From positions 46,913 to 110,912 of the forward strand of contig NZ_SZQA01000032.1 in assembly GCF_005233835.1 (NCBI RefSeq): a stretch of 64,000 nucleotides of DNA, read 5' to 3'. Position 1 is the stretch's first letter. The number at the start of each line of letters is the position of its first letter. Made by a program: the position numbers and the translations under genes. Below are positions 34,286 to 41,770 of this stretch, piece after piece. The notes beneath the pieces were generated by a model. That model worked only from the letters and a program-made list of their open reading frames with translations, did no database searches and was not told where the DNA came from. This stretch comes from Herbidospora galbida. GTDB lineage: Bacteria > Actinomycetota > Actinomycetes > Streptosporangiales > Streptosporangiaceae.

Positions 34286-34627
34286 CTAACTCCCCCGATA
34301 GGTCGAGTAGCCGAACGGGCTGAGCAGCAGCGGCACGTGGTGGTGCTGTTCGGCGTCGGCGATGGTGAAGACGACGGTGACCTCGGGGAAGAACGCGTCG
34401 TCTCCCAGGTAGCCGCCGGTGTCGAAGATCAGCCGGTAGGTCGCCGCCTCCAGCGTGCCGGTCCACTCGCGGCCGAGCGGCGTCCACTCCCTGATGCGGC
34501 CGTCCTTGTCGGTGCGGGCCTCGGCGAGGGCGACGTACCCGTGGGCGGCCCGGCGGGCCAGCCGCACGTGGACGTCGGCGGCCGGGCAGCCGCGCGCGGT
34601 GTCGAGCACATGGGTGGACAGGGTCAC
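34286..34627 (-). CDS. 5-hydroxyisourate hydrolase (transthyretin-like)
   Basis: A 113-residue HIU hydrolase, the second step of urate breakdown, giving OHCU. Family marks are the N-terminal LSTHVLDTARGCPA, the central FFPEVTVVF strand, HHHVPLLLSPFGYSTYRGS, and the terminal YRGS that separates these enzymes from transthyretin. GTG 34627 overlaps the OHCU decarboxylase stop by 4 nt. Confidence 0.95.
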   Translation of the reverse strand: MTLSTHVLDTARGCPAADVHVRLARRAAHGYVALAEARTDKDGRIREWTPLGREWTGTLEAATYRLIFDTGGYLGDDAFFPEVTVVFTIADAEQHHHVPLLLSPFGYSTYRGS

Positions 34628-35097
34628 GCGCCCTCCTCCCACAGCTTGGCCAGCCGCAGCCGGACGATCTTCCCGAGCTCGTCGCGCACGACCATCCGCT
34701 CCTTCTCCGGTACGTTGCCCAGACGATCCTCCAAGATCGCCAGCATCTCGGGGGCCGACCTCCCGGTCGCGCAGACGAGGTACACGTGCCCGAACCGCTC
34801 CTCGTAGGCCGCGTTGCCCGCCCTCAGGCGCCGCAGGACGTCCTCTTCGGCGCTGGCGGTCCCCGACTGCTCGTCGCGCGACCACGCCGACTCCCGGTCG
34901 CCCCCCTGCCGCCGGTCGCCGATCCGGGGGTGCGCGGCCAGCGCCTCCTCGACGTCGGCCCAGTTCAGCATGGCCAGCACCCCGTCACTGCGGTCGAGGA
35001 GACCGGCGAGGTCGGGGTAGGGCCGCCCGGCCACGCCGTCGGCCCAGCGGGTGGACGCGCAGCACGCCAGCAGGTCGTCGCGGCTCGGTTCACGCAT
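34624..35097 (-). CDS. OHCU decarboxylase
   Basis: A 157-residue helical enzyme that decarboxylates 2-oxo-4-hydroxy-4-carboxy-5-ureidoimidazoline to S-allantoin. The active-site HPRIGDRR motif lies around residue 57, and the C-terminal EERFGHVYLVCATGRSAPEMLAILEDRLGN block is characteristic. It is the first gene of the purine catabolic operon. The 128-nt space upstream, shared with divergent endonuclease IV, holds a perfect inverted repeat likely to be the operon's operator. Confidence 0.93.
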   Translation of the reverse strand: MREPSRDDLLACCASTRWADGVAGRPYPDLAGLLDRSDGVLAMLNWADVEEALAAHPRIGDRRQGGDRESAWSRDEQSGTASAEEDVLRRLRAGNAAYEERFGHVYLVCATGRSAPEMLAILEDRLGNVPEKERMVVRDELGKIVRLRLAKLWEEGA

Positions 35098-35173
35098 GGT
35101 CGCCAGTACACAACGCGGCCCCGGCCGAATCCAGCAGCGGGAGCTCCCAAAGCCCCGTCCATGAGCGGCCGAT

Positions 35174-35195
35174 GGTTTGTACGTTGCCACAAACC
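35174..35195. promoter_or_regulatory. Perfect inverted repeat between the purine operon and nfo
   Basis: GGTTTGT and ACAAACC are separated by 8 nt (ACGTTGCC), giving a 22-nt two-fold site. It lies 77 nt before the OHCU decarboxylase start and 31 nt before the nfo start. The shape suits a dimeric regulator of urate or allantoin genes; which family binds it cannot be told, and no regulator gene is adjacent. Confidence 0.55.
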
Positions 35196-35225
35196 GGCGA
35201 AACCCCCGGGTAACCTGATGCCACT

Positions 35226-36062
35226 ATGAGCACTGGAAACGCGATCGGCGGCCATGTCCTGGTGGCCGGCGGCCTGGCCACCGGAGGGCTGCGGTACGCC
35301 GCCGAGATCGGCGCCGAGATGGCCCAGGTCTTCGTCACCAACCCCCGCGGCTGGGCCCTCAACGAGGGCAACGCCGCCGAGGACGCCAAGCTGCGCGCGG
35401 CCGACCTGCCGGTCTACGTCCACGCGAACTATCTGATCAACTTCGGCTCGCCGACCGAGGCGACGCTGGAGAACTCGATCGCCTCGGTCCGCCACACCCT
35501 GCGGCGGGGCCGCGAGGTCGGGGCGCTGGGCGTGGTCGTCCACACCGGCTCTGCCGTCAGCCAGCCGCGTGAGGCGGCCTTCCGGCAGTTGCGCGACCAC
35601 CTGCTCCCCCTGCTGGAGGAGATCCCCGACGACGGCCCCGACCTGCTGCTGGAGCCGATGGCCGGGCAGGGCCAGATGCTCTGCGCGACCGTTCAGGACC
35701 TCGGCCCCTACCTGTCGGCGCTGGAGTGGCACCCGAAGGCGGGCGTCTGCCTCGACACCTGCCACGCCTTCGCCGCCGGCCACGACCTGTCGACCCCCGA
35801 GGGCGTGCGCGAGACCTTCGACGCCCTCCACGCCGTCGCGCCGGGCCGGCTGAAGCTGATCCACGCCAACGACTCCAAAGACGTGCTCGGCGCGAAGAAG
35901 GACCGCCACGAGAACATCGGCGCCGGTCACATCGGGGCCCAGGGGTTCGCCGAGATCATGCGCCATCCGGCGGTGGCCGGGGTGCCGCTGTGCATCGAGA
36001 CGCCCGGCAAGGCCGACAAGCACCGCGAAGACATCGACCTGCTGAAGAAGCTGCGCGGATAG
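35226..36062 (+). CDS. nfo: Endonuclease IV (AP endonuclease)
   Basis: A 278-residue TIM-barrel nuclease cutting at abasic sites in base excision repair. Metal-ligand motifs are VYVHANYLINFGSP, VVVHTGSAVS, LLLEPMAGQGQ, GVCLDTCHAFAAGHDL, LKLIHANDSKDVLGAKKDRHENIGAGHIG and CIETPG, in the usual order of the nine ligands. TAACCT lies 9 nt before the ATG and there is no Shine-Dalgarno, so the transcript is probably leaderless. A stem-loop follows. Confidence 0.94.
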   Translation: MSTGNAIGGHVLVAGGLATGGLRYAAEIGAEMAQVFVTNPRGWALNEGNAAEDAKLRAADLPVYVHANYLINFGSPTEATLENSIASVRHTLRRGREVGALGVVVHTGSAVSQPREAAFRQLRDHLLPLLEEIPDDGPDLLLEPMAGQGQMLCATVQDLGPYLSALEWHPKAGVCLDTCHAFAAGHDLSTPEGVRETFDALHAVAPGRLKLIHANDSKDVLGAKKDRHENIGAGHIGAQGFAEIMRHPAVAGVPLCIETPGKADKHREDIDLLKKLRG

Positions 36063-36066
36063 CGGG

Positions 36067-36099
36067 CGGATCCGGCCGTCCCCCGAACGACCGGATCCG
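36067..36099 (+). terminator. Stem-loop after nfo
   Basis: CGGATCCGG pairs with CCGGATCCG over 9 bp with a 15-nt loop, 4 nt after the nfo stop. It has no T-run. It is a weak terminator candidate that could serve both nfo and the convergent LytTR gene. Confidence 0.4.
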
Positions 36100-36158
36100 T
36101 GAGCGCAACCCTATTTCCCAGGTCAGCGCCACACCGGCTGATCACGACAGACGGCGTG

Positions 36159-36800
36159 TCAGGCGCGACGAGCGGTCAGCCGCTCCCTGACCTCGCGGGT
36201 GTGCCGGCGCGAGACCGGCAGCGTCTCGGTCCCGACCAGCAGCAGCGCCCGCCCGTCGGCGAACCTCAGCTCGCTGACGTGACGGGCGTTGACGAGCGTG
36301 CTCCGGTGCGCCCGGATGAACCCGGCCCCCGCCCACCGCTGCTCCAGCGCGGCCATGGAGGTCCGCACGAGGTATCCGCCCTCGGCGGTCCGGAGGCGGA
36401 CGTAGTCGCCGCGCGCCTCGGCGAACCAGACGGCGCCGGGATCGATGAACCGGGTGCGCCCGCCCAGCTCCACGGGGATCGACTCCTGGGCGGCCTTCTT
36501 CCGCAGGTGATCCAGTTCGAGCTGGTCGGACAGCCACCGGGCGGCGTTGCGGAGGTCGTGGGCGCGGCCGTGGGCCACCAGTGCTCCCGCCACCGTGCCC
36601 ATGACCGTCAGGGGCGCCGCCCCGGCCGGAGGCCTCCCCCGCATGGCCGCCACCGCCGCGTCCCAGCCGTCGGGCCGGCCCGCCAGGACCTCGGTCGTGG
36701 AGGTGATGGTCAACGGGGCGCCGACGGCCCGCTCCAGGTGGGGCAGGGCCGCGCGGGCGGCCTCGGGGGTGAGCCGGAAGGGCACGTCGAAGCAGCACAC
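36159..36800 (-). CDS. LytTR-domain DNA-binding protein
   Basis: A 213-residue protein. Its C-terminal 100 residues form a LytTR domain: SIPVELGGRTRFIDPGAVWFAEARGDYVRLRT, then FIRAHRSTLVNARHVSELRF and LPVSRRHTREVRERL. There is no receiver domain. The N-terminal 100 residues are an unrecognised region that includes APLTVMGTVAGALVAHGRAHDL, so it is not a standard two-component regulator. GTG 36800 is assumed as start; a GTG four codons on is also possible. It lies 28 nt downstream of the molybdopterin enzyme gene. Confidence 0.85.
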   Translation of the reverse strand: MCCFDVPFRLTPEAARAALPHLERAVGAPLTITSTTEVLAGRPDGWDAAVAAMRGRPPAGAAPLTVMGTVAGALVAHGRAHDLRNAARWLSDQLELDHLRKKAAQESIPVELGGRTRFIDPGAVWFAEARGDYVRLRTAEGGYLVRTSMAALEQRWAGAGFIRAHRSTLVNARHVSELRFADGRALLLVGTETLPVSRRHTREVRERLTARRA

Positions 36801-36828
36801 CCGGGCGAGACTAGACCTCCCGGCCGGG

Positions 36829-37440
36829 CTAGGGCGGGCCCTCGCCCGGGTCCTCCTGGTATGAGTAGCGCTGCTCCCGCCAGGGGTCGGCGACGTTGTG
36901 GTAGCCCCGGTCCTCCCAGAAGCCGCGCCGGTCTTCGGTCAGGTATTCGATGGCGCGCACCCATTTGACGCTCTTCCAGGCGTACAGGTGGGGGACCACG
37001 GCGCGGACGGGGTAGCCGCGCTCGGGGCTGAGCGGCTTGCCGTCGAGTTCGGTCGCGAAGAGGGTCGAGTCGCGGTCGAAGTCGCCCATGCGGACGTTGG
37101 CGCTGTAGCCGTACTCGGCCCAGATCATCACGTGGCCGACCCCGTCGGCCGGGGGCACTGCGGCCAGGAACGCCGAGGCGGGCACCCCGGTCCACTCGTT
37201 GCCCATGATCGAGAACTTGGTCACGCAGTGGAAGTCGGCCAGCACCGTCGATCGTGGCAGCTGGCCGAAGTCGTCCCAGGTCAGGAAGTGCTGCTCGCCG
37301 GACGCGGTGGCCCCGAAGATCTGCAGGCGCCAGGTCGCGGGCCGGAACGTCGGCACCCTGCCGTAATGCATCACGGGCCTGCCGCGCGGGACGTACTGAC
37401 CCGGGGGCAGCCGGTTCTCCTCCTCGGACGTCTCCGGCAC
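36829..37440 (-). CDS. Sulfite-oxidase-fold molybdopterin oxidoreductase
   Basis: A 203-residue protein of the oxidoreductase_molyb family (YedY/sulfite oxidase fold). The conserved Cys that ligates molybdenum is in VLADFHCVTKFSIMGNEWTGV. PHLYAWKSVKWVRAIEYLTED and FWEDRGYHNVADPW are typical of the actinobacterial branch. There is no signal peptide and no haem or dimerisation domain, so it is probably a cytoplasmic enzyme of unknown substrate. The start is GTG. It is probably cotranscribed with the LytTR gene. Confidence 0.88.
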   Translation of the reverse strand: MPETSEEENRLPPGQYVPRGRPVMHYGRVPTFRPATWRLQIFGATASGEQHFLTWDDFGQLPRSTVLADFHCVTKFSIMGNEWTGVPASAFLAAVPPADGVGHVMIWAEYGYSANVRMGDFDRDSTLFATELDGKPLSPERGYPVRAVVPHLYAWKSVKWVRAIEYLTEDRRGFWEDRGYHNVADPWREQRYSYQEDPGEGPP

Positions 37441-37491
37441 CCGCCCATCCTGTCACCCGCCCCGCAGTGCGCCCGCATCAGGGTTGTGCGA

Positions 37492-37497
37492 TATATT
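37492..37497 (+). promoter_or_regulatory. -10 element for the aromatic leader transcript
   Basis: TATATT ends 6 nt before the ATG of the leader peptide, so the leader would be translated from the very 5' end of the mRNA. No good -35 lies 16-18 nt upstream. Confidence 0.4.
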
Positions 37498-37503
37498 TCG
37501 ACC

Positions 37504-37575
37504 ATGCTTGGCGCACTCTCGTTTTGGTATGGCGACGGACCCGTGAGGACCGCTCGCCATGAGGTTGTGCGCTAA
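37504..37575 (+). CDS. Aromatic amino acid leader peptide (Phe-Trp-Tyr) of the DAHP synthase attenuator
   Basis: A 23-codon reading frame ending at TAA 37573-37575. Codons 7-9 read TTT TGG TAT, that is Phe-Trp-Tyr in a row (…LSFWYG…), the three end products of the pathway opened by the DAHP synthase 71 nt downstream. It is followed by a 16-bp terminator. This is the layout of ribosome-mediated attenuation: stalling on scarce aromatic tRNAs should favour the antiterminator. The transcript is probably leaderless (TATATT 6 nt before the ATG). Confidence 0.85.
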   Translation: MLGALSFWYGDGPVRTARHEVVR

Positions 37576-37628
37576 CAGCCAAAGGCGGTCGAAAAGCCCC
37601 GGGTCCGATAGAGGACCCGGGGCTTTTC
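37529..37628 (+). terminator. Aromatic attenuator: pause hairpin, antiterminator and terminator
   Basis: Three pairings are possible. ATGGCGA (37529-37535) pairs with TCGCCAT (37554-37560). CGGACCC (37536-37542) can pair with GGGTCCG (37601-37607) as an antiterminator. The terminator GAAAAGCCCCGGGTCC (37591-37606) pairs perfectly with 37613-37628 around a GATAGA loop. The antiterminator uses the distal part of the terminator's left arm, so the two exclude each other. The terminator arm ends in TTTT, leading to the DAHP synthase ribosome-binding site AAGGAG. Confidence 0.85.
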
Positions 37629-37646
37629 GCATGTTAAGGAGAAATC

Positions 37647-38693
37647 ATGGTCATCGTCATGGCCCCCGAGGCCACCCAGGAAGACATCACCGAAGTCGTC
37701 GCGCTGGTCGCGTCGGCCGGTGGTGAGGCGTTCGTGTCCCGCGGCGTGAGCCGCACGATCATCGGGCTGATAGGCGACGTAGAGCAGTTCGCCAGCCTCA
37801 ACCTGCGCGGTCAGCGCGGCGTCGCCGACGTGATGCGCGTGTCCACCCCCTTCAAGCTCGTGAGCCGCGACAACCATCCCGTCCGGTCGACGGTGAGAGT
37901 GGGCGGGGTGCCGATCGGGCCCGACACGGTCACCCTCATCGCGGGGCCGTGCGCGGTCGAGACGCCGCAGCAGACCCTTGAGGCCGCCCAGATGGCCAAG
38001 GCCGCCGGGGCCACCCTGCTGCGCGGCGGCGCGTTCAAGCCGCGCACCTCGCCGTACGCCTTCCAGGGCCTCGGGGAGCAGGGGCTGCGCATCCTGGCGG
38101 ACGTCCGGGAGAAGACCGGGCTGCCGATCGTGACCGAGGTGGTCGACGCCCACGACGTGCCGCTCGTGGCGTCGTACGCGGACATGCTGCAGGTCGGCAC
38201 CCGCAACACGCAGAACTTCGCGCTCCTGCAGGCGGTCGGCGCGGCCGGGAAGCCGGTCATGCTGAAGCGCGGCATGAGCGGGACGATCGAGGAGTGGCTG
38301 ATGTCGGCCGAGTACATCGCCCAGCGCGGCAACCTCGACATCGTGCTCTGCGAGCGCGGCATCCGCACCTTCGAGACGGCCACCCGCAACACCCTCGACG
38401 TGTCGGCGGTGCCGGTGGCGCAGCGGCTCTCCCACCTGCCGGTGATCATCGACCCGTCCCACTCGGGCGGGCGGCGTGACCTGGTGCTGCCGCTCACCCG
38501 GGCGGCCGTCGCGGTGGGCGCCGACGGTGTGATCATCGACGTCCACCCGCACCCCGAGCAGGCGCTCTGCGACGGCCCGCAGGCCCTGGTCGACGGCGAC
38601 CTGGAGGAGCTCGCGAGGATCATGCGCGACTTCCCGCCGCTGCTCGGGCGCACCCAGGCCGCGAACCTGGCCGGGGAGTCCGTGGCGGTGTAA
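37647..38693 (+). CDS. DAHP synthase (3-deoxy-7-phosphoheptulonate synthase, AroG/AroF-like with N-terminal regulatory domain)
   Basis: A 348-residue enzyme condensing PEP and erythrose 4-phosphate at the entry of the shikimate pathway. An N-terminal ferredoxin-like domain (about residues 1-70, MVIVMAPEATQEDITEVV) is of the kind that gives feedback control in the Bacillus/Thermotoga type. The barrel has IAGPCAVETPQQTLEAA, LLRGGAFKPRTSPYAFQG, VMLKRGMSGTIEEW, CERGIRTFE and VIIDPSHSGGRRD. AAGGAG 6 nt before the ATG. It is controlled by the Phe-Trp-Tyr attenuator upstream. Confidence 0.95.
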   Translation: MVIVMAPEATQEDITEVVALVASAGGEAFVSRGVSRTIIGLIGDVEQFASLNLRGQRGVADVMRVSTPFKLVSRDNHPVRSTVRVGGVPIGPDTVTLIAGPCAVETPQQTLEAAQMAKAAGATLLRGGAFKPRTSPYAFQGLGEQGLRILADVREKTGLPIVTEVVDAHDVPLVASYADMLQVGTRNTQNFALLQAVGAAGKPVMLKRGMSGTIEEWLMSAEYIAQRGNLDIVLCERGIRTFETATRNTLDVSAVPVAQRLSHLPVIIDPSHSGGRRDLVLPLTRAAVAVGADGVIIDVHPHPEQALCDGPQALVDGDLEELARIMRDFPPLLGRTQAANLAGESVAV

Positions 38694-38704
38694 CCTGCGC
38701 CCCC

Positions 38705-39892
38705 GTGGCGTTTTCGGGGGATCTTCAGAAGAACAAGAACTTTGTCTCACTGCTTGGTGTTCAGACGTTGTCCGTGCTGGGCGACGCGTTCTCGACCGTG
38801 GCGGTGCCGCTGCTGGCCCTGCACGCGACCGGGTCCGTCGCCCAGATGGGCGTCCTCACCGCGCTGACGGGCGTCGCCTCCGTCGTGACTGGCACCTTCG
38901 CCGGGGGCATCGTCGACCGGTTCGACCGGCGGCGCGTGCTGGTCGTGTGCGACGTCGGCCGCTTCCTCCTGTACGGCCTGATCCCGGTCCTGTGGTGGCT
39001 GTCCCCCGTGGTCTGGCCCATGTACGTGATCGTCCCGCTGGCGGCCTCGCTCGGGATGGTCTTCTCGGTGGCCTACGTGACCGTGCTGCCGTCGATCGTG
39101 GAGGCCGGCGACATCACCCGCGCCAACGGCGTCCTCTACGGCACCTTCGCCGTCGCCGGGGTGGCCGGGCCCGCGCTGGCCGGCGTCGTCTCCGGGGCGT
39201 TCGGGCCCGCCGCGGCGATCGGGCTGGATTCGGTCACCTTCCTGGTCTCCGCCTTCGGGCTGCGGTTCATCAGGCTGCGGCCGTACACGAAGGAAGAGAC
39301 CGGCGGTCGTCTGGCCGGCGCGCGGTTCCTGCTCGGGAACCCGGTGCTGCGCACCATGACCATCCTGCTGACGGCACTCATCTTCCTCACCGCGGGCCTC
39401 GACGACCTGGTCGTCTTCCACCTGAAGGACGACCTGGCGCAGCCCGACGCGGTGGTCGGCTACGTGCTCGGCGCGGGCGCGATCGGCACGATCGCCGGAT
39501 CTCTGGCCGTGGCCCGGGTGCGCAGGAGGCTCGGGTTCGGCCCGACGTGGCTGTGGTCGACCGCGCTGGCCGGGCTGGCGGCGGCCCTGATCGCCCTCGC
39601 GCCGGGCGTGGCCGGGATCGGCGCGCTGATGGCGGTGTTCAGCCTGGCGATCTCGGTCGGGGCGATCTGCTCGATGTCGCTGCGGCAGGAGATCACCCCG
39701 GCCCACCTGCTCGGCCGGGTGACGGCGGCGTTCTGGACCATCCACTTCGCGTTGGGGCCGGTCGGGGCGACCCTGGCGACGTTCGCGGCGGCCGGGCAGG
39801 GGGTGTCGGCCGTGGTGGCCGTCATGGGGACCGGCCTGCTGCTGGTCGTGGCGGGCGGGCTGGTCAGCCCGCTGAGGCGGTCAGGCCTCTAG
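38705..39892 (+). CDS. Major facilitator superfamily transporter
   Basis: A 395-residue membrane protein with about 12 predicted helices, of the enterobactin-exporter-like/macrolide-efflux-like MFS group. Features are the FVSLLGVQTLSVLGDAFSTVAVPLL opening helix, the loop DRFDRRRVLVVCDVGRF between helices 2 and 3, and ISVGAICSMSLRQEITPAHLLGRV in the second half. The substrate is unknown. GTG 38705 begins 11 nt after the DAHP synthase stop, so read-through is likely and export of an aromatic compound is conceivable. Its 3' end overlaps thiI by 12 nt. Confidence 0.87.
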   Translation: MAFSGDLQKNKNFVSLLGVQTLSVLGDAFSTVAVPLLALHATGSVAQMGVLTALTGVASVVTGTFAGGIVDRFDRRRVLVVCDVGRFLLYGLIPVLWWLSPVVWPMYVIVPLAASLGMVFSVAYVTVLPSIVEAGDITRANGVLYGTFAVAGVAGPALAGVVSGAFGPAAAIGLDSVTFLVSAFGLRFIRLRPYTKEETGGRLAGARFLLGNPVLRTMTILLTALIFLTAGLDDLVVFHLKDDLAQPDAVVGYVLGAGAIGTIAGSLAVARVRRRLGFGPTWLWSTALAGLAAALIALAPGVAGIGALMAVFSLAISVGAICSMSLRQEITPAHLLGRVTAAFWTIHFALGPVGATLATFAAAGQGVSAVVAVMGTGLLLVVAGGLVSPLRRSGL

Positions 39893-41077
39893 CTTGTAGG
39901 CCTGGATCGAGTCGGCCAGCTGCACCGCGAGCTCCTCGGCGTCGAGCCGCTTCTCGATCAGCTTCAGGTCTTCGATCTTGGCGGCCAGTTCGGGCTGGCG
40001 GGAGGCCAGGATCGTGCAGCAGTCTTCGTCGGGCAGCTCGGAGATGGCCAGCGTGCCGATGCGGCGGGCCTCGGCGATGACCTCCATCTTGTCGAGCCCG
40101 ATCAGGGGCCGCAGGATCGGCAGGTCGGTCGCGCTGTCTTGGGCCGCGATGTTGGCCATCGTCTGCGACGACACCTGGCCGAGCGAGTCGCCGGTGATCA
40201 GGGCGGTCGCCTTGTGGCGGTGGGCGACCTCCTCGGCGGTCTTCAGCATCAGGCGGCGCTGGGCGATCATCGCCAGGCGGTCGCTGCCCGAGGTGCGGAT
40301 CGACTGCTGGGCCTTGCCGAACGGCACCACCCACAGCCGCGAGCGGCCCTGGAAGGCGTCGAGGCGGCGGACCAGCGCGTAGGCCTTGTAGATCGACTCG
40401 GTCGTGGTGAACGGGATGCCCGAGAAGTGCAGGAAGTCGACCCGCAGGCCGCGGCGCATCATGCGGTAGGCGGCCACCGGGGAGTCGATGCCGCCCGACA
40501 GCAGCGCCAGGCCCCGGCCGCTGGTGCCGACCGGGAGGCCGCCCTGGCCGGGGCGGTTGTCGACGTAGACGAAGACCTCGTCGCGGTCGACCTCGATGGA
40601 CACGGTGAGCTCGGGGTTCTTCAGGCTGACCGGCAGGCCGTAGGTGTCGTTGATCTCGCTGCCGACGTGCCGGTCGAGCTCGGCCGAGGTCATCGGGAAG
40701 CGCTTGTCGCGGCGGCGGGAGCGGACCGCGAAGCTGGCCTTGCGGGCCACTTCGGGGGTCTCCCTGACCAGTTCGAGCGCGGCCTTGGTGACGACCGAGG
40801 GGTCTTTGGCGACCCGCCAGGCCAGGTGGACCAGGACGATGCCGGGCACCTCGCTGACCCGCTTGGCGACCGCCTCGGCGACCTCGACGCCGGTGCCGTC
40901 GGGCAGGAACAGGGCGATCACGCCGTGGCGCTGGCGCAGGTCGATCTCGAAGCCCGACAGGGCGTACTTGATGTTCGCGCGCAGCCGGACCTCGAACTGC
41001 TCCCGGTTCTTTCCTTTCAGGACGATCTCGCCCAGTTTGAGCAGCACACAGGGCTCACCCAGAGCGGTCATGGTCAT
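39881..41077 (-). CDS. thiI: tRNA 4-thiouridine synthase ThiI (without rhodanese domain)
   Basis: A 398-residue protein with the three ThiI parts: an N-terminal ferredoxin-like domain (VLLKLGEIVLKGKNREQFE), a THUMP domain (ELVRETPEVARKASFAVRSRRRDKRFPMTSAELDR), and a PP-loop ATPase with LALLSGGIDSPVAAYRMMRRG. It adenylates U8 of tRNA for sulfur insertion. The C-terminal rhodanese domain of E. coli ThiI is absent, as in many Gram-positives, so a separate cysteine desulfurase must supply sulfur. AAGGA lies 8 nt before ATG 41077. Confidence 0.94.
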   Translation of the reverse strand: MTMTALGEPCVLLKLGEIVLKGKNREQFEVRLRANIKYALSGFEIDLRQRHGVIALFLPDGTGVEVAEAVAKRVSEVPGIVLVHLAWRVAKDPSVVTKAALELVRETPEVARKASFAVRSRRRDKRFPMTSAELDRHVGSEINDTYGLPVSLKNPELTVSIEVDRDEVFVYVDNRPGQGGLPVGTSGRGLALLSGGIDSPVAAYRMMRRGLRVDFLHFSGIPFTTTESIYKAYALVRRLDAFQGRSRLWVVPFGKAQQSIRTSGSDRLAMIAQRRLMLKTAEEVAHRHKATALITGDSLGQVSSQTMANIAAQDSATDLPILRPLIGLDKMEVIAEARRIGTLAISELPDEDCCTILASRQPELAAKIEDLKLIEKRLDAEELAVQLADSIQAYKLEA

Positions 41078-41119
41078 GGCGGTGGTCCTTCGGGAAAGAC
41101 TGGCGGGAACCTTTTAACT

Positions 41120-41770
41120 CTAGTCGAGGTCGGCCAGACCTTTTTCGATCGCGTAGCGGACCAGCTCGACGCGGTTGTGCAGCTGGAGCTTGCTCAGGGT
41201 GTTCTGCACGTGGTTCTGGACCGTCCGGTGCGACAGCACGAGCCGTTCGGCGATCTGCTTGTACGACAATCCCTTCGCCACCAGCCGCAGCACCTCGGTC
41301 TCGCGGTCGGTCAGCCGGGGGCCCTCCTCGGCGGCCTTCGGCTGGGCCGCCAGGCGGCGGTACTCCCCCAGCACGAGCCCGGCCAGGCCCGGCGTGAAGA
41401 CGGCGTCGCCCTGGGCCGTGCGGGCCACGGCCTCCAGGAAGTCGGCCTGGCTCGCCGACTTCACCAGGTAACCCGACGCGCCCGCCTTCACCGCCTCCAG
41501 GACGTCGTCGTGCTCGGCGCTGGCCGACAGCACCAGCACCTTGGGCGGCTGCTCCGAGGCGCCGAGGCCCCGGGCCACCTCGACCCCGCGCAGGTCGGGC
41601 AGCTGGAGGTCGAGCACCACCACGTCGGGCCGGACGGCCGCCGCCACTCGCAGCGCCTGGCGGCCCTCGCCGCAGGTCGCCACGATCTCGTAGCCGGCCT
41701 CGGCGAGGTCGCGGGCCACGCCCTCCCGCCACATCGGGTGGTCGTCGACGACCATGACGCGCACGCTCAT
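41120..41770 (-). CDS. NarL/LuxR-type response regulator (partner of MacS-like kinase)
   Basis: A 216-residue regulator. The receiver domain has VMVVDDHPMWREGVARDL, the phospho-Asp in VVVLDLQLPDLRG (about residue 53) and the Lys in GYLVKSASQADF. The C-terminal LuxR HTH is LTDRETEVLRLVAKGLSYKQIAERLVLSHRTVQNHVQNTLSKL. ATG 41770 overlaps the kinase stop by 4 nt, so the pair is translated together. Similar pairs (MacRS) act in development and antibiotic production in Streptomyces. Confidence 0.93.
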   Translation of the reverse strand: MSVRVMVVDDHPMWREGVARDLAEAGYEIVATCGEGRQALRVAAAVRPDVVVLDLQLPDLRGVEVARGLGASEQPPKVLVLSASAEHDDVLEAVKAGASGYLVKSASQADFLEAVARTAQGDAVFTPGLAGLVLGEYRRLAAQPKAAEEGPRLTDRETEVLRLVAKGLSYKQIAERLVLSHRTVQNHVQNTLSKLQLHNRVELVRYAIEKGLADLD

